A stretch of 64,000 nucleotides of DNA, from the NCBI RefSeq assembly GCF_003568845.1, contig NZ_CP030126.1:1453001-1517000 (forward strand), in the 5' to 3' direction. The DNA comes from Indioceanicola profundi (GTDB lineage Bacteria > Pseudomonadota > Alphaproteobacteria > Azospirillales > Azospirillaceae). The notes beneath the pieces are model-generated. The model was not told the origin of the DNA. It ran no database searches and was given only the letters and a program-made list of their open reading frames with translations. This document shows, piece after piece, positions 40,201 through 48,170 of the stretch (its first letter is position 1; the number at the start of each line of letters is the position of its first letter). The translations under genes were made by a program, and so were the position numbers.

Positions 40201-40900
40201 GGAACACCTCCGACATCGGCTTGAGCGTGAAGCCGTCCCGCTTCTCGATGGTGAGCTGGGTCATGGCGTCGAAGGTGCGCACCCCGTCCAGCTCATCCCC
40301 GAACAGGTCCAGGCGCAACGGCTCCGCCGATCCCGGCGGGAACAGGTCGATGATGCCGCCGCGGATGGCGTATTCGCCCGGCTCCCGCACCGTCTGGGTC
40401 CGGGTGTAGCCGTTGTTGGCCATGAAGCGGTTCAGCTCGTCCGTGCTGATCCGCTCCCCCACCTTGGCGCGGAAGGTGGCGTTCCGGAAGGCGAGGCGCG
40501 GCGGCACCTTCTGAAGCGCCGCATTCACCGTGGTGATCACCAGCAGCGGCTTCGTCTCCGCCGGCGCGGTCTTCCCCTTCGGCTTGGCCGCCCGCTCCAT
40601 CATGCGGGTCAGCGCGTCGATGCGCCGGGCCACGATGTCGCCATTGGGGCTGACCCGGTCATAGGGCAGGCAGTCCCAGGCCGGGAACTGCACCACCTCC
40701 ACCTCCGGATCGAAGAAGGCCACCGCCTCTGCCAGCCGCGCCGCCCGCGCATCCTCCACCGCCACATGAAGCAGCCCGGCCGGCCCCGCGCTACGGGCAA
40801 GCTGCGCCAGCACCCTTGCATCCTGCCCTTCCGGCGCGCCGGCGATCAGGACGCGGCGGGGAGCACCGGGGTCGAGGGCGAGGCTTTGATCGATCTTCAC
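37241..40900 (-). CDS. mfd: Transcription-repair coupling factor
   Basis: A protein of 1219 residues with the Mfd domain order. First is a UvrB-homology region (QFPAWDCLPYDRVSP). The RNA-polymerase-interacting domain follows around 540-600 (DFVVHIDHGIGKYDGLE). Then come the RecG-like motor with Walker A GDVGFGKTEVALRAAF and box DEEQHFGV, the TRG motif, and a C-terminal autoinhibitory domain. Mfd removes stalled RNA polymerase and recruits UvrA. The tail after about residue 1180 is unusual, with a run of nine prolines followed by a basic end. The ATG at 40900 is used. Confidence 0.97.
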   Translation of the reverse strand: MKIDQSLALDPGAPRRVLIAGAPEGQDARVLAQLARSAGPAGLLHVAVEDARAARLAEAVAFFDPEVEVVQFPAWDCLPYDRVSPNGDIVARRIDALTRMMERAAKPKGKTAPAETKPLLVITTVNAALQKVPPRLAFRNATFRAKVGERISTDELNRFMANNGYTRTQTVREPGEYAIRGGIIDLFPPGSAEPLRLDLFGDELDGVRTFDAMTQLTIEKRDGFTLKPMSEVFLDEMSIQRFRSGYRELFGVVMGDDPLYEAVSAGRKHGGMEHWLPLFHSGLETIFDYLPDAAVSLDPNAEEARDQRLAQIGDFHQARRTLKEAEKQSGNPVYKPVPPNLMFLDGGAWDLHLNARAVGQLSPFAAVEGGVNPDLLDAQGRKGRDFAEARVQQGVNVYEVLKEHIGALQAEGRRVVIAGYSTGARDRLLALLKEHGVDRVKTVEAWAEVGELKRNVTALVVLALDHGFVTPDLAVITEQDILGDRLVRTGAKKKRRAANFIAEAASLNPGDFVVHIDHGIGKYDGLETLTVTGAPHDCLRIIYEGGDKLYVPVENIEMLSRYGSEESGATLDKLGGAGWQSRKARVKKRLKDMADALLRIAAERQLRTAQPVEIPDGAWDEFCARFPFAETEDQLNAIQDVIGDLGSGRPMDRLVCGDVGFGKTEVALRAAFMAVMNGMQVAVVVPTTLLARQHSRTFEQRFAGLPVNIAHMSRLATTKEVNQAKAGLADGTVDIVVGTHALLSKTLQFKNLGMVIVDEEQHFGVKQKERLKELRADVHVLTLTATPIPRTLQLALSGVRELSLIATPPVDRLAVRTFVLPYDPVVIREAIMREHFRGGQSFYVCPRIEDLEKIRLRLEELVPEVKVVVAHGQMPATQLEEVMTAFDEAKYDVLLATNIIESGLDIPNANTLIVHRADLFGLAQLYQIRGRVGRSKTRGYAYLTYQPRTVLSATATQRLHVIETLDSLGAGFQLASHDMDIRGAGNLLGEEQSGQIREVGVELYQQMLEEAVAAARQGRDGGPPMQESWSPQINLGMPVLIPEAYVPDLGERLTLYRRVSDLVDRQEIDAFAAEMIDRFGPLPEEVDNLLKLVEIKRLCKEAGVQSLDAGPKGAVAGFRENSFKNPSRLVEFIQSQAGTAKLRPDHKLVLLRPWDSPETRMAGTRQFMQALAQMAAGEKVADMPAPPPPPPPPPEPPKNFRPAVRGRNTAPWRPINSRR

Positions 40901-41063
40901 GGAACAGGCTCGTCTATCAAGGGGCTTCAGCGGGCGCCGGGACGCTAACTAATAGCGACGATCCGCCGGGCGGCAAGAGTGGACGGCACGCAAGCACGCG
41001 ACGCCAACGCGCCGCCGCGCGTGTTATGCCATCGCAAACATGCCTCCAGCCGGATTTCCGGAC

Positions 41064-41498
41064 ATGACGGACGATCTTCACGGCGGGTGTCTCTGCGGCG
41101 CGGTACGTTACCGGATTTCCGGAGCCATCGCCGCGACCGGCGTTGCCTACTGCCATTGCGGCATGTGCCGCAAGGCGTCCGGCGCGCCGGTCATGGCCTG
41201 GGCCACATTTCCGGCTGGTGCGGTCTGGCTGACCGGCGGTGCGCCGGCGAGCTACGCATCGTCGCCGAAGGCATTGCGGCAGTTCTGCCCGAACTGCGGC
41301 ACCCAGCTCTTCTTCACCTACACGGAGGGGGAGCCGGAGTTCGACGTCGCCATCTGCACCCTGGATGATCCGTCCCTGCTCCCGCCCCGCTATCATATCT
41401 GGACGGCAAGCATTCTGCCCTGGTTCGAGACCGCGGACAGCCTGCCGCGGCATACGGATGACGGTCCGGACTGGTCTCCCTATCGAGCTGGCCGTTAG
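41064..41498 (+). CDS. GFA-family zinc protein
   Basis: A protein of 144 residues with the glutathione-dependent formaldehyde-activating (GFA) fold. The zinc ligands are GCLCG (Cys 9, 11), CHCGMC (Cys 30, 32, 35) and CPNC (Cys 75, 78). Members are often annotated as aldehyde-activating enzymes, but most have no proven reaction. An ATG 24 bp upstream (41040) would add eight residues. The later start fits the family better. Its stop overlaps the convergent lipoprotein gene by four bases. Confidence 0.85.
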   Translation: MTDDLHGGCLCGAVRYRISGAIAATGVAYCHCGMCRKASGAPVMAWATFPAGAVWLTGGAPASYASSPKALRQFCPNCGTQLFFTYTEGEPEFDVAICTLDDPSLLPPRYHIWTASILPWFETADSLPRHTDDGPDWSPYRAGR

Positions 41499-41713
41499 AG
41501 GTCGGTCTGGGCGACCTGGGGACGGCTGAGGCAGGATTGCAGCCTCTCCGCCCGGCTGGCCGCGTCCGACGCCCAGGATGCCTGGACAAGGGCGACGCAA
41601 TTGGTGAAATCAGGGTGTTCATCCACAAGGCTGGCATGGCGCATGGCCGGGCCGCCCGTACCGGCACAGGCGGAGAGCATCAGGACGAGGAGCAGGGCAC
41701 TGGCGGTTTTCAT
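41495..41713 (-). CDS. Small lipoprotein
   Basis: A protein of 72 residues with a lipoprotein signal (MKTASALLLVLMLSAC, lipobox LSAC with Cys 16). The mature part, about 57 residues, has two further Cys (NCVALVQ and QSCLSR), which could form one disulfide. The ribosome-binding site GGAGA lies 7 bp before the ATG at 41713. It converges on the GFA-family gene. The function is unknown. Confidence 0.6.
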   Translation of the reverse strand: MKTASALLLVLMLSACAGTGGPAMRHASLVDEHPDFTNCVALVQASWASDAASRAERLQSCLSRPQVAQTDL

Positions 41714-41848
41714 GGGATCGTCTCCCGGCGGAAATGACGATCCCATCTACACACCGCTGTGTTTCTGGCCTGTGTCTTCCCGCACAGGGCACTCCAAGCT
41801 TGGCGCAACGCAGGAATGCATGCTTGCCGTCCGACGGCAGTGCGGGTG

Positions 41849-43867
41849 CTAGCCGACCATCTCCGCCGCTTCCTGCCCGGCCGGCACGGCAATCCACCGG
41901 CGGATGCATCTGTCCAACTGCGCCAGATCGACAGGCTTGGAAAGGAACCCGTCCATTCCAGCCGTCAGGCAGCGCTCATCCTCCCCTGCCATTGCGCTGG
42001 CCGTCAGGGCGATGACTGGCGTTCGGCGGCCGGTTTCCGCCTCCTCCCGTCGGATCGCCTCCGTCAGCTCGAATCCGTCCATCTCCGGCATATTGCAGTC
42101 GGTGAGGACCAGCGCGTACCGGCCGGTGCGCCATGCCTCCAGCGCGGCCGCCCCGTCCGGCAGGATGTCGCAGGCCAGCCCCAGCAGCGTGAGCTGGCGG
42201 CGGATGACCATCTGGTTGATCTCCTGATCCTCAGCGACCAGCACCAGCCGGTCCGCCGTCAACGGCGGGACAGGAGGCGGAGGCGGCGCCTGCGGAGTTG
42301 CGGCGCACGGGCGCGTGCCCGCGGAACCGACAGCCGCCGCAACGGCCGCCAACAGCGGCAGGCGCCGCACGGGACGGGCGACGATCTGCACGTCCGCAGG
42401 CATCCCCTCAGGCTTCGCCTCGTGCTCGGCAAGAAGCACGGACGGCCCGTCATTTCCGAACGCCGGCCAGGAGGACCCAGGCGGCAGGCTGCGGATGATG
42501 ACGTCCGCCGACCCCGCCCTGACCGTCTCCGCGCCTGCATGGCCGAGATAATCCGCAACGGTTCCAGCCAGCACAGGATTCGGGATTTCCAGGCGGACCC
42601 GGAGCCCTGCCACCGCCGGCTCGCTGTCCGCGCCGGACTCGGGCAGTTCTGCCCCTCTCTCCAGATCGAGCCAGAACCAGAAGGTAGAGCCACAGCCAGG
42701 ACGGCTATCCAGGCCGATTTCTCCGCCCATCAGCTCAACGAGGCGGCGACAGATGGAAAGACCGAGCCCTGTGCCGCCGAAGCGGCGACTGGTGGATCTC
42801 TCCGCCTGGGTGAAAGGCTGGAACAGCTTGCTCTGCATCTCATTGGGGATGCCGATGCCGGTGTCGCTGACTTCCACCCGCACGCGGACAGAGTCCCACG
42901 GAGCGTCCGGCACTATCCTGGCCCGCACGCTGACGCTGCCCGTCTCGGTGAACTTGATGGCGTTGCCCGTCAGGTTGAAAAGAATCTGGCGGAGCCGAAC
43001 CGGGTCGCCCATCAGCAGGTCCGGCATTGCGGGGTCCACATGGACGTGGAGCGCAAGCCCCTTCCCGTGCGCGTTGGGAGCCACGGTCTCGGCCACGCTC
43101 TCGACCAGAGCCCCGATATTCACGGGAAGCCGGTCGATATCCATTCGCCCGGCCTCGATCTTGGAGAAATCCAGGATGTCGTCGATGATGCGCAGCAGAA
43201 CCCCAGCCGAGTCCCGCGCCGTGCCCAGCATCTCAAGCTGGTCGGCATCGAGGCCCGAATGCGACAACAGCTCCAGCATCCCCAGCACCCCGTTCATGGG
43301 CGTGCGGATTTCATGGCTCATGGTCGCGAGGAAGCTGGATTTCAGCCGGCTGGCGGACTCGGCCGCACGGGCATTGCGGATGTTGTCGTAGCTGCGCAAC
43401 GCCGTGATGATGGTGATGAACAGCTTCTCCGACGTCAGCTCGGTCTTCGATTTATAGTCGTTGATGTCGTAGTTCAGGATGACCTCGCGCACCGGCGCCT
43501 GTCCCGGCTGCCCGGTACGGAGCACGATCCGCATGTCCTGGTTCGCGAAATCCTCCCGGATGCGCCGCGCCAGACGCAGACCGGCGTCATCCGTCTCCAT
43601 CACGATATCGACCAGCGCCACGGCGATATCGTCGCGCCGGCGCAGCAGCTCCTCCGCCTCCAGCGCGGATCTTGCCATCAGCAGTTCCAGAGGCCGGTTC
43701 TTGTAACGCAGCCTGCCCAGGACGAGGCGGGTCATGATGCGAACCTCCTCGTCGTCATCCACGACGAGGATCGGCCAGGGCGGTGCATCCTGCGCCGCCG
43801 GCTGGTCCGGAGCGATTCCTTCCTGGTCTTCCGTCAGGAACAGGGAGTCCAGATCGTCGCCATCCAT
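41849..43867 (-). CDS. Soluble hybrid histidine kinase (REC-HisKA-HATPase-REC)
   Basis: A protein of 672 residues. An N-terminal receiver domain (acidic DDD 37-39, phospho-acceptor Asp 87, YKSKTEL switch Lys) is followed by a HisKA domain with His 185 in FLATMSHEIRTPMNG. The HATPase_c domain comes next with N and G boxes (NAIKFTETG, DTGIGIP, GTGLGLSI). A degenerate linker leads to a C-terminal receiver with Asp 590 (LVLTDCNMPEMDG). No membrane helix is visible, so it should sense a cytosolic signal or another regulator. The ATG at 43867 is 7 bp after AGGTGG. A start two codons upstream is possible. No cognate regulator is adjacent. Confidence 0.9.
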   Translation of the reverse strand: MDGDDLDSLFLTEDQEGIAPDQPAAQDAPPWPILVVDDDEEVRIMTRLVLGRLRYKNRPLELLMARSALEAEELLRRRDDIAVALVDIVMETDDAGLRLARRIREDFANQDMRIVLRTGQPGQAPVREVILNYDINDYKSKTELTSEKLFITIITALRSYDNIRNARAAESASRLKSSFLATMSHEIRTPMNGVLGMLELLSHSGLDADQLEMLGTARDSAGVLLRIIDDILDFSKIEAGRMDIDRLPVNIGALVESVAETVAPNAHGKGLALHVHVDPAMPDLLMGDPVRLRQILFNLTGNAIKFTETGSVSVRARIVPDAPWDSVRVRVEVSDTGIGIPNEMQSKLFQPFTQAERSTSRRFGGTGLGLSICRRLVELMGGEIGLDSRPGCGSTFWFWLDLERGAELPESGADSEPAVAGLRVRLEIPNPVLAGTVADYLGHAGAETVRAGSADVIIRSLPPGSSWPAFGNDGPSVLLAEHEAKPEGMPADVQIVARPVRRLPLLAAVAAAVGSAGTRPCAATPQAPPPPPVPPLTADRLVLVAEDQEINQMVIRRQLTLLGLACDILPDGAAALEAWRTGRYALVLTDCNMPEMDGFELTEAIRREEAETGRRTPVIALTASAMAGEDERCLTAGMDGFLSKPVDLAQLDRCIRRWIAVPAGQEAAEMVG

Positions 43868-44025
43868 GCGCATGCCACCTGCTTGACGCGCCGGGCCGGC
43901 AAGGCGGCCCCGCCCCGTCCAACCCGCCGGCCCTCTTATATCACGCATCGCGCAGCAGACCAGCCCGCGGCGGCGAAGAGCCCTCTTGCCGTCCGCGCGG
44001 ACTATCGTTACCTGTTGGCCCAGCC

Positions 44026-44115
44026 GGATGGGTGGCCGAGTGGTTTAAGGCAGCGGTCTTGAAAACCGCCGTGGGTGAAAGCCCACCGTGGGTTCGAATC
44101 CCACCCCATCCGCCA
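44026..44115 (+). tRNA. tRNA-Ser (anticodon TGA)
   Basis: A 90-base class II tRNA. The acceptor stem is GGATGGG/CCCATCC, the anticodon stem-loop is GCGGT-CTTGAAA-ACCGC with anticodon TGA, and the long variable arm is GTGGGTGAAAGCCCAC. CCA is encoded at 44113-44115. Confidence 0.97.
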
Positions 44116-44177
44116 TTTCCGAATAATCTCCTCTCCGCGAAGGAAGCCGGACAGTTCCGGCTTCCCTGGTCCGGTGA

Positions 44178-45194
44178 TCAGCCGATCAGGATGTCCCGTG
44201 CCGAGAGGCTCTCGATCGCGACGAGTTGGATCGAGTTCTCCGCGTCGAAGGTGATCCGCAGGCCGTCGGTCGTGCGTTCGAATAGAGATCGCACGTCGCT
44301 GAAATCGTCGAAGTCGAAAGCCCTCAGGTCGATCCGGTCGCGGCCCGGTTGGAAATCCCAGATCCGGTCGTTGCCATTGTCCGGCGCGAAGACGAACCGG
44401 TCCCTGCCGGTCTGTGCGATGTCGCGCACCTGGAAAGCGTCGCCATACATGGTGTCGTCGGCAAAGGTACCGCTGACCAGGACATCGTTTCCGCCCCTGG
44501 AGCGTTCCTCCAGGGTTACGCCGTCGCCATACATGAAGTTTTGCGTCTCCGGCTCACCTGCTCCCCGCCGGCCATCGGCGCCGATCACACGGTCGTTTCC
44601 AGCTCTTGCCCGCCCCACAAGGCTGGTTGCGTCGCCAGCGAGGCTGTTGGTGGCACCGGTTGCGCCGATCACCACATCGTCGCCGCCCCGGCTGTTCCCC
44701 GACATCCTTTCCGCATCGCCCCTGAGATTGTTCGCGACCCTGCCGCTGGCGAGCAGGATGTCGTCCCCGCCGCGGGCACGGCCGGAGATTTCACCGGCAT
44801 CGCCGATGCCGGCCGCGAACCTTTCACCGCCTACCCAGATCACGTCATCGCCGCCACGCGCCCGATCCTGCAGCGTGAAGGCGTCGCCGCTGACCTGTGC
44901 CTCGTTCAAGGCGGAGGCACGTATCCTGTCATGGCCGCCGCGCGCACGCCCCTCGATAACCAGCGCATCGCCGACCACCTCAAGCTCATCGAAACGGACA
45001 GCCAGGATGCGATCATTGCCGCCGCGCGCATGGTCGTGCAGCTCACGCGCATCGCCGATCAGACGACCGGCTCCGATGTCTTCACCATCAACACGTATCC
45101 GCTGTCCACGGGCACGGGCATGTCCGTCTAGGTCGCCGTTCGTGTCTCCGAAGAGAGCAAACCCTTCGTTCTCGCCGTCGATGATAATGGGCAT
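44178..45194 (-). CDS. Repeat protein with 28-residue GDA...RGG(N/D)D units and RTX-like C-terminus
   Basis: A protein of 338 residues, starting at the ATG at 45194 behind AAGGAGG. Residues 47-250 are seven consecutive units. Six are exactly 28 residues long and one (187-222) has an 8-residue insertion. Each begins GD(A/G) and has (A/S)R(G/A)G(N/D/H)D 10-15 residues later. A degenerate unit precedes them. The last part (251-338) reads like the end of type I-secreted RTX proteins (RDRFVFAPDNGNDRIWDFQPGRDRIDL). There is no N-terminal signal. A calcium-binding beta-roll or beta-solenoid exported by a type I system is inferred. No transporter genes are adjacent. Confidence 0.75.
   Translation of the reverse strand: MPIIIDGENEGFALFGDTNGDLDGHARARGQRIRVDGEDIGAGRLIGDARELHDHARGGNDRILAVRFDELEVVGDALVIEGRARGGHDRIRASALNEAQVSGDAFTLQDRARGGDDVIWVGGERFAAGIGDAGEISGRARGGDDILLASGRVANNLRGDAERMSGNSRGGDDVVIGATGATNSLAGDATSLVGRARAGNDRVIGADGRRGAGEPETQNFMYGDGVTLEERSRGGNDVLVSGTFADDTMYGDAFQVRDIAQTGRDRFVFAPDNGNDRIWDFQPGRDRIDLRAFDFDDFSDVRSLFERTTDGLRITFDAENSIQLVAIESLSARDILIG
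44447..45056 (-). repeat. Seven in-frame tandem repeats of 84 bp
   Basis: The coding sequence for residues 47-250 is a tandem array with an 84-bp period, one unit enlarged to 108 bp. The units are similar at protein level (GDA and RGGND blocks) but diverged at DNA level. This suggests an old array kept by selection. Confidence 0.7.
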
Positions 45195-45455
45195 GGCAGC
45201 CTCCTTGAGCGTGCGGTCCACGCCCCAGGAATCTTTACGCCTTGCTGGTCCACGCGGCAGAGGGGCTTCGGGGATCACCTCCAGCGGAAGAAATACATTC
45301 AACTTCTCTGAAATTGTACTCTTGCCGCGCAGGCCCTGCCCGGGCCGGCACAGCCTTCCGCACCGGGCTTCTGTTTCAATCCTGTAACAGTCTCCGCCTT
45401 GCTCCACCGCATCGCGGGCCGATAGGCTCCCCTCCGAAATTGGGCGGGGAGCGAT
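45195..45455. other. Divergent intergenic region, repeat protein / aminopeptidase
   Basis: The 261-bp spacer holds the ribosome-binding site of the repeat protein and a -10-like TACAAT (45313-45318, minus strand) without a clear -35. On the plus strand TTGCTC (45399-45404) and GATAGG (45421-45426) are 16 bp apart, a weak candidate promoter for the aminopeptidase. GGGGAG precedes its ATG. Confidence 0.35.
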
Positions 45456-48158
45456 ATGCGGATCATGGTTCGGGCCCTTGCGGCCGTGCTGCTCTTTCTC
45501 ACCGGGATGACGGGAGTCGCCTTCGCGCACGGCGCGCATGGCGACGTTCCGACCGGCAAGCTGCCGGACGGGGTCACGCCGCACCATTACAGGCTGGACC
45601 TTGCGCTCGATCCCGACATGGATGGCTTCACCGGAACCGTGGTCATCACGGTGGAGCTTGCATCCCCGCAGGAGACGGTCTGGCTGCACGGCAAGGACCT
45701 GCGCGTTTCCTCCGTCACCGCGACCCCGGCCACGGGCGGAGCGCCCGTCCAGGGCAGATGGGAGCAGGTGGAGAAGGACGGCGTGGCCCGGATCACCTTC
45801 CCCGAACCGCTTGCAGCCGGACGGCATGACCTGACCATCGCCTATTCCGCGGATTACGACCGCCGGCTTCGCGGAATCTACAAGACCACGGAAGATGGCA
45901 GAAGCTACCTGTTCTCCCAGTTCCAGGCGATCTCAGCCCGCCTTGCCTGGCCGGGCTTCGACGAGCCCCGCTTCAAGACGCCCTTCGACATCATCCTCAC
46001 CGTGAAGGAGGGGCACGAGGCGGTCACCACCACGCCGCTGGCCGCGGAGGAGACGTTGCCGGACGGGCAGCGTCGGCTGACGTTCCAGCGGACCAAGCCC
46101 CTGCCCACCTACCTGCTCGCCTTCGCCGTCGGGCCGCTGGACATCGTGGAATGGGAGGCGCTGCCGGCCAACGAGGTGCGCGACCATCCCGTGCCGCTGC
46201 GCGGCGTCACCGTCCGCGGCAAGGGAGACCGGATCAGGACGGCGCTGGCCGATACGGCCGGAATGTTCGCCGAGATCGAGCGGTACTTCGGCATTCCCTA
46301 TCCCTACGAGAAGCTGGACCTGATCGCAGCGCCGGATTTCGGGGCGGGAGCGATGGAGAATGTCGGCGCGATCATCTATCGGGAGCAGCGCATCCTGGTG
46401 GATGAGAGCACGCCGTTGCAGGACCGTCGCAGCTACGCCATCACCCACGCCCACGAGCTGGCGCACATGTGGTTCGGCAATCTGGTCACGCCGGCTTGGT
46501 GGGACGACATCTGGCTGAACGAGAGCTTCGCCACATGGATGAGCATCAAGGCCGTCAGCGCCTGGCGGCCAACAGAGGAGTTCGGGCGGGAAACCCAGCG
46601 GCTGGCGATCGAAGCCATGAGCGTCGACAGCCTGGAGAACACCCGTCAGATCCGCCAGCCGGTCGCGGGCGTACATGAAATCTCCAACGCCTTCGACTGG
46701 ATCACCTATCGCAAGGGCGGCGGCGTGCTGAGCATGATGGAGGCCTATGTCGGAGAGGAGATGTTCCGCAAGGCCATCCGCTACCACCTCACCCGCCATG
46801 CCCACGGAGTCGCCACCTCCGACGATTTCTTCCAGTCCATTGCGGACACCGTGGGGGATTCCCGTATCGTCGCGGCGCTCCGCTCCATGGTGGACCAGCC
46901 CGGCCTGCCGCTGATCTACATGGATGTGGCCTGCACCAGCCCTGAAAAGGCCGAGGTCACGTTGCGGCAGGAGCGGTATCGGCCGGTCGGCTCCGGCATC
47001 CGGCAGGGGCAGAGCTGGTCCCTGCCCGTCTGCCTGCGTCCCGGCCCGTCCGATGCCGACGTGACCTGCGTGCTGATGGACAAGCCGCAGATGAAGGTGG
47101 ATCTGCCTGTCGATACCTGCCCGACAGCCCTTGTCCCGAATGTGAACGGCGCGGGCTACTACCGGGCCGATCTGGCCGGTCGCAGCCAGGAGGAACTGCT
47201 GAAGCTTCTGCCGGCACTTCCCCCGGCGGAACAGATCGCAGCGCTGGACAGCCTGTGGGGAGGCCTGAACGCCGGGCGCGCGGAAATGCCGGATTTCCTG
47301 GCCGCCGTCCGCGCCCTTGCCTCCTCCGGAGACTGGGACGTGGCGACCGCGGCGCTGCCGGCTCTGGACATTATCCTCGACACGGTCATCGACCCGGCTG
47401 ACCGCCCCTTCCTGGAGGAGCAACTGGCCGGCCTGTACCGCCCGGCGCTGGACCGGATCGGCCTGCTGCCCGGCGGGGCGGCGGACCGGGAAAGGCCGCA
47501 GAACACGGCGCTCCTGCGCGGCCGCCTCGTCTCCTTTCTCGCATTCGAGGCGCGTGATCCGTCCGTCCGGGCGGAGCTGCTGAAGCTCGCCAGGATTTAT
47601 ACCGGCTTCGGGGGGACTGAAGCCGATCCGTCCGCCGTTCCGCCCGATCTCGCCGGTTCGGCGCTGGGAGTTGCCGCGCAGGAGCTTGGGAAGCCCTTTG
47701 CCGAACACCTGAAGGGCATCCTTGCCACTTCCACGGATGCGATTCTTCGTGAACAGGCGCTGGATGCTCTCAACGGGATCACCGACCCGGAATTGTCCGC
47801 CGAGGTCCGCCAGCTCGTCTTCTGGGAAAAGCTCCGCACCAACGAGGTTCGGCGGCTGCTGGAGCGCCACGGAGGGGAACCCGCAAACCGTGATCCGATG
47901 TGGGACTGGGTGAAGGCGAACCTTCCGGCGCTTCAGGAGAGACTGGGCCAACCCGGCCTGCGTACGATCGTCCAGGCCGTGGACGACGGCTGCACCGCCG
48001 AACGACGTGACGAGGTGGAAGCGCTGTTCGCGCCAGTCGTGGCGGATATTCCCGGCGGCCCGCGCGCACTGGCCCAGGCGCTGGAGCGGATCAGCCTCTG
48101 CGCCGCGCTGGTGAAGGCCCAGCGCCCCGCCATCGGCGCTCTGCCGAAGATCAATTGA
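45456..48158 (+). CDS. Exported M1-family aminopeptidase
   Basis: A zinc aminopeptidase of 900 residues with a signal peptide (MRIMVRALAAVLLFLTGMTGVAFA). The M1 signature is complete. The exopeptidase motif GAMEN is at residues 298-302, and the zinc site HELAH is at 333-337 with the third ligand Glu 356 (NESFATW). The C-terminal half is a helical ERAP1-type domain. It should remove N-terminal residues from peptides in the periplasm or outside. A start at 45465 is an alternative. Two DUF885 proteins follow at once, giving a peptidase cluster. The gap to the next gene is 12 bp. Confidence 0.93.
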   Translation: MRIMVRALAAVLLFLTGMTGVAFAHGAHGDVPTGKLPDGVTPHHYRLDLALDPDMDGFTGTVVITVELASPQETVWLHGKDLRVSSVTATPATGGAPVQGRWEQVEKDGVARITFPEPLAAGRHDLTIAYSADYDRRLRGIYKTTEDGRSYLFSQFQAISARLAWPGFDEPRFKTPFDIILTVKEGHEAVTTTPLAAEETLPDGQRRLTFQRTKPLPTYLLAFAVGPLDIVEWEALPANEVRDHPVPLRGVTVRGKGDRIRTALADTAGMFAEIERYFGIPYPYEKLDLIAAPDFGAGAMENVGAIIYREQRILVDESTPLQDRRSYAITHAHELAHMWFGNLVTPAWWDDIWLNESFATWMSIKAVSAWRPTEEFGRETQRLAIEAMSVDSLENTRQIRQPVAGVHEISNAFDWITYRKGGGVLSMMEAYVGEEMFRKAIRYHLTRHAHGVATSDDFFQSIADTVGDSRIVAALRSMVDQPGLPLIYMDVACTSPEKAEVTLRQERYRPVGSGIRQGQSWSLPVCLRPGPSDADVTCVLMDKPQMKVDLPVDTCPTALVPNVNGAGYYRADLAGRSQEELLKLLPALPPAEQIAALDSLWGGLNAGRAEMPDFLAAVRALASSGDWDVATAALPALDIILDTVIDPADRPFLEEQLAGLYRPALDRIGLLPGGAADRERPQNTALLRGRLVSFLAFEARDPSVRAELLKLARIYTGFGGTEADPSAVPPDLAGSALGVAAQELGKPFAEHLKGILATSTDAILREQALDALNGITDPELSAEVRQLVFWEKLRTNEVRRLLERHGGEPANRDPMWDWVKANLPALQERLGQPGLRTIVQAVDDGCTAERRDEVEALFAPVVADIPGGPRALAQALERISLCAALVKAQRPAIGALPKIN

Positions 48159-48170
48159 GAGGAGCGGCAG

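Noticed and set aside
36851-40948. 1365-codon open frame antisense to mfd
   Set aside because: The mfd frame has every helicase motif. The antisense frame has a low-complexity Leu/Gln/His composition and no family.
44349-45131. Open frame antisense to the 28-residue repeat protein
   Set aside because: The sense frame shows regular units and an RTX-like end. The antisense translation shows only the imprint of the same repeats.
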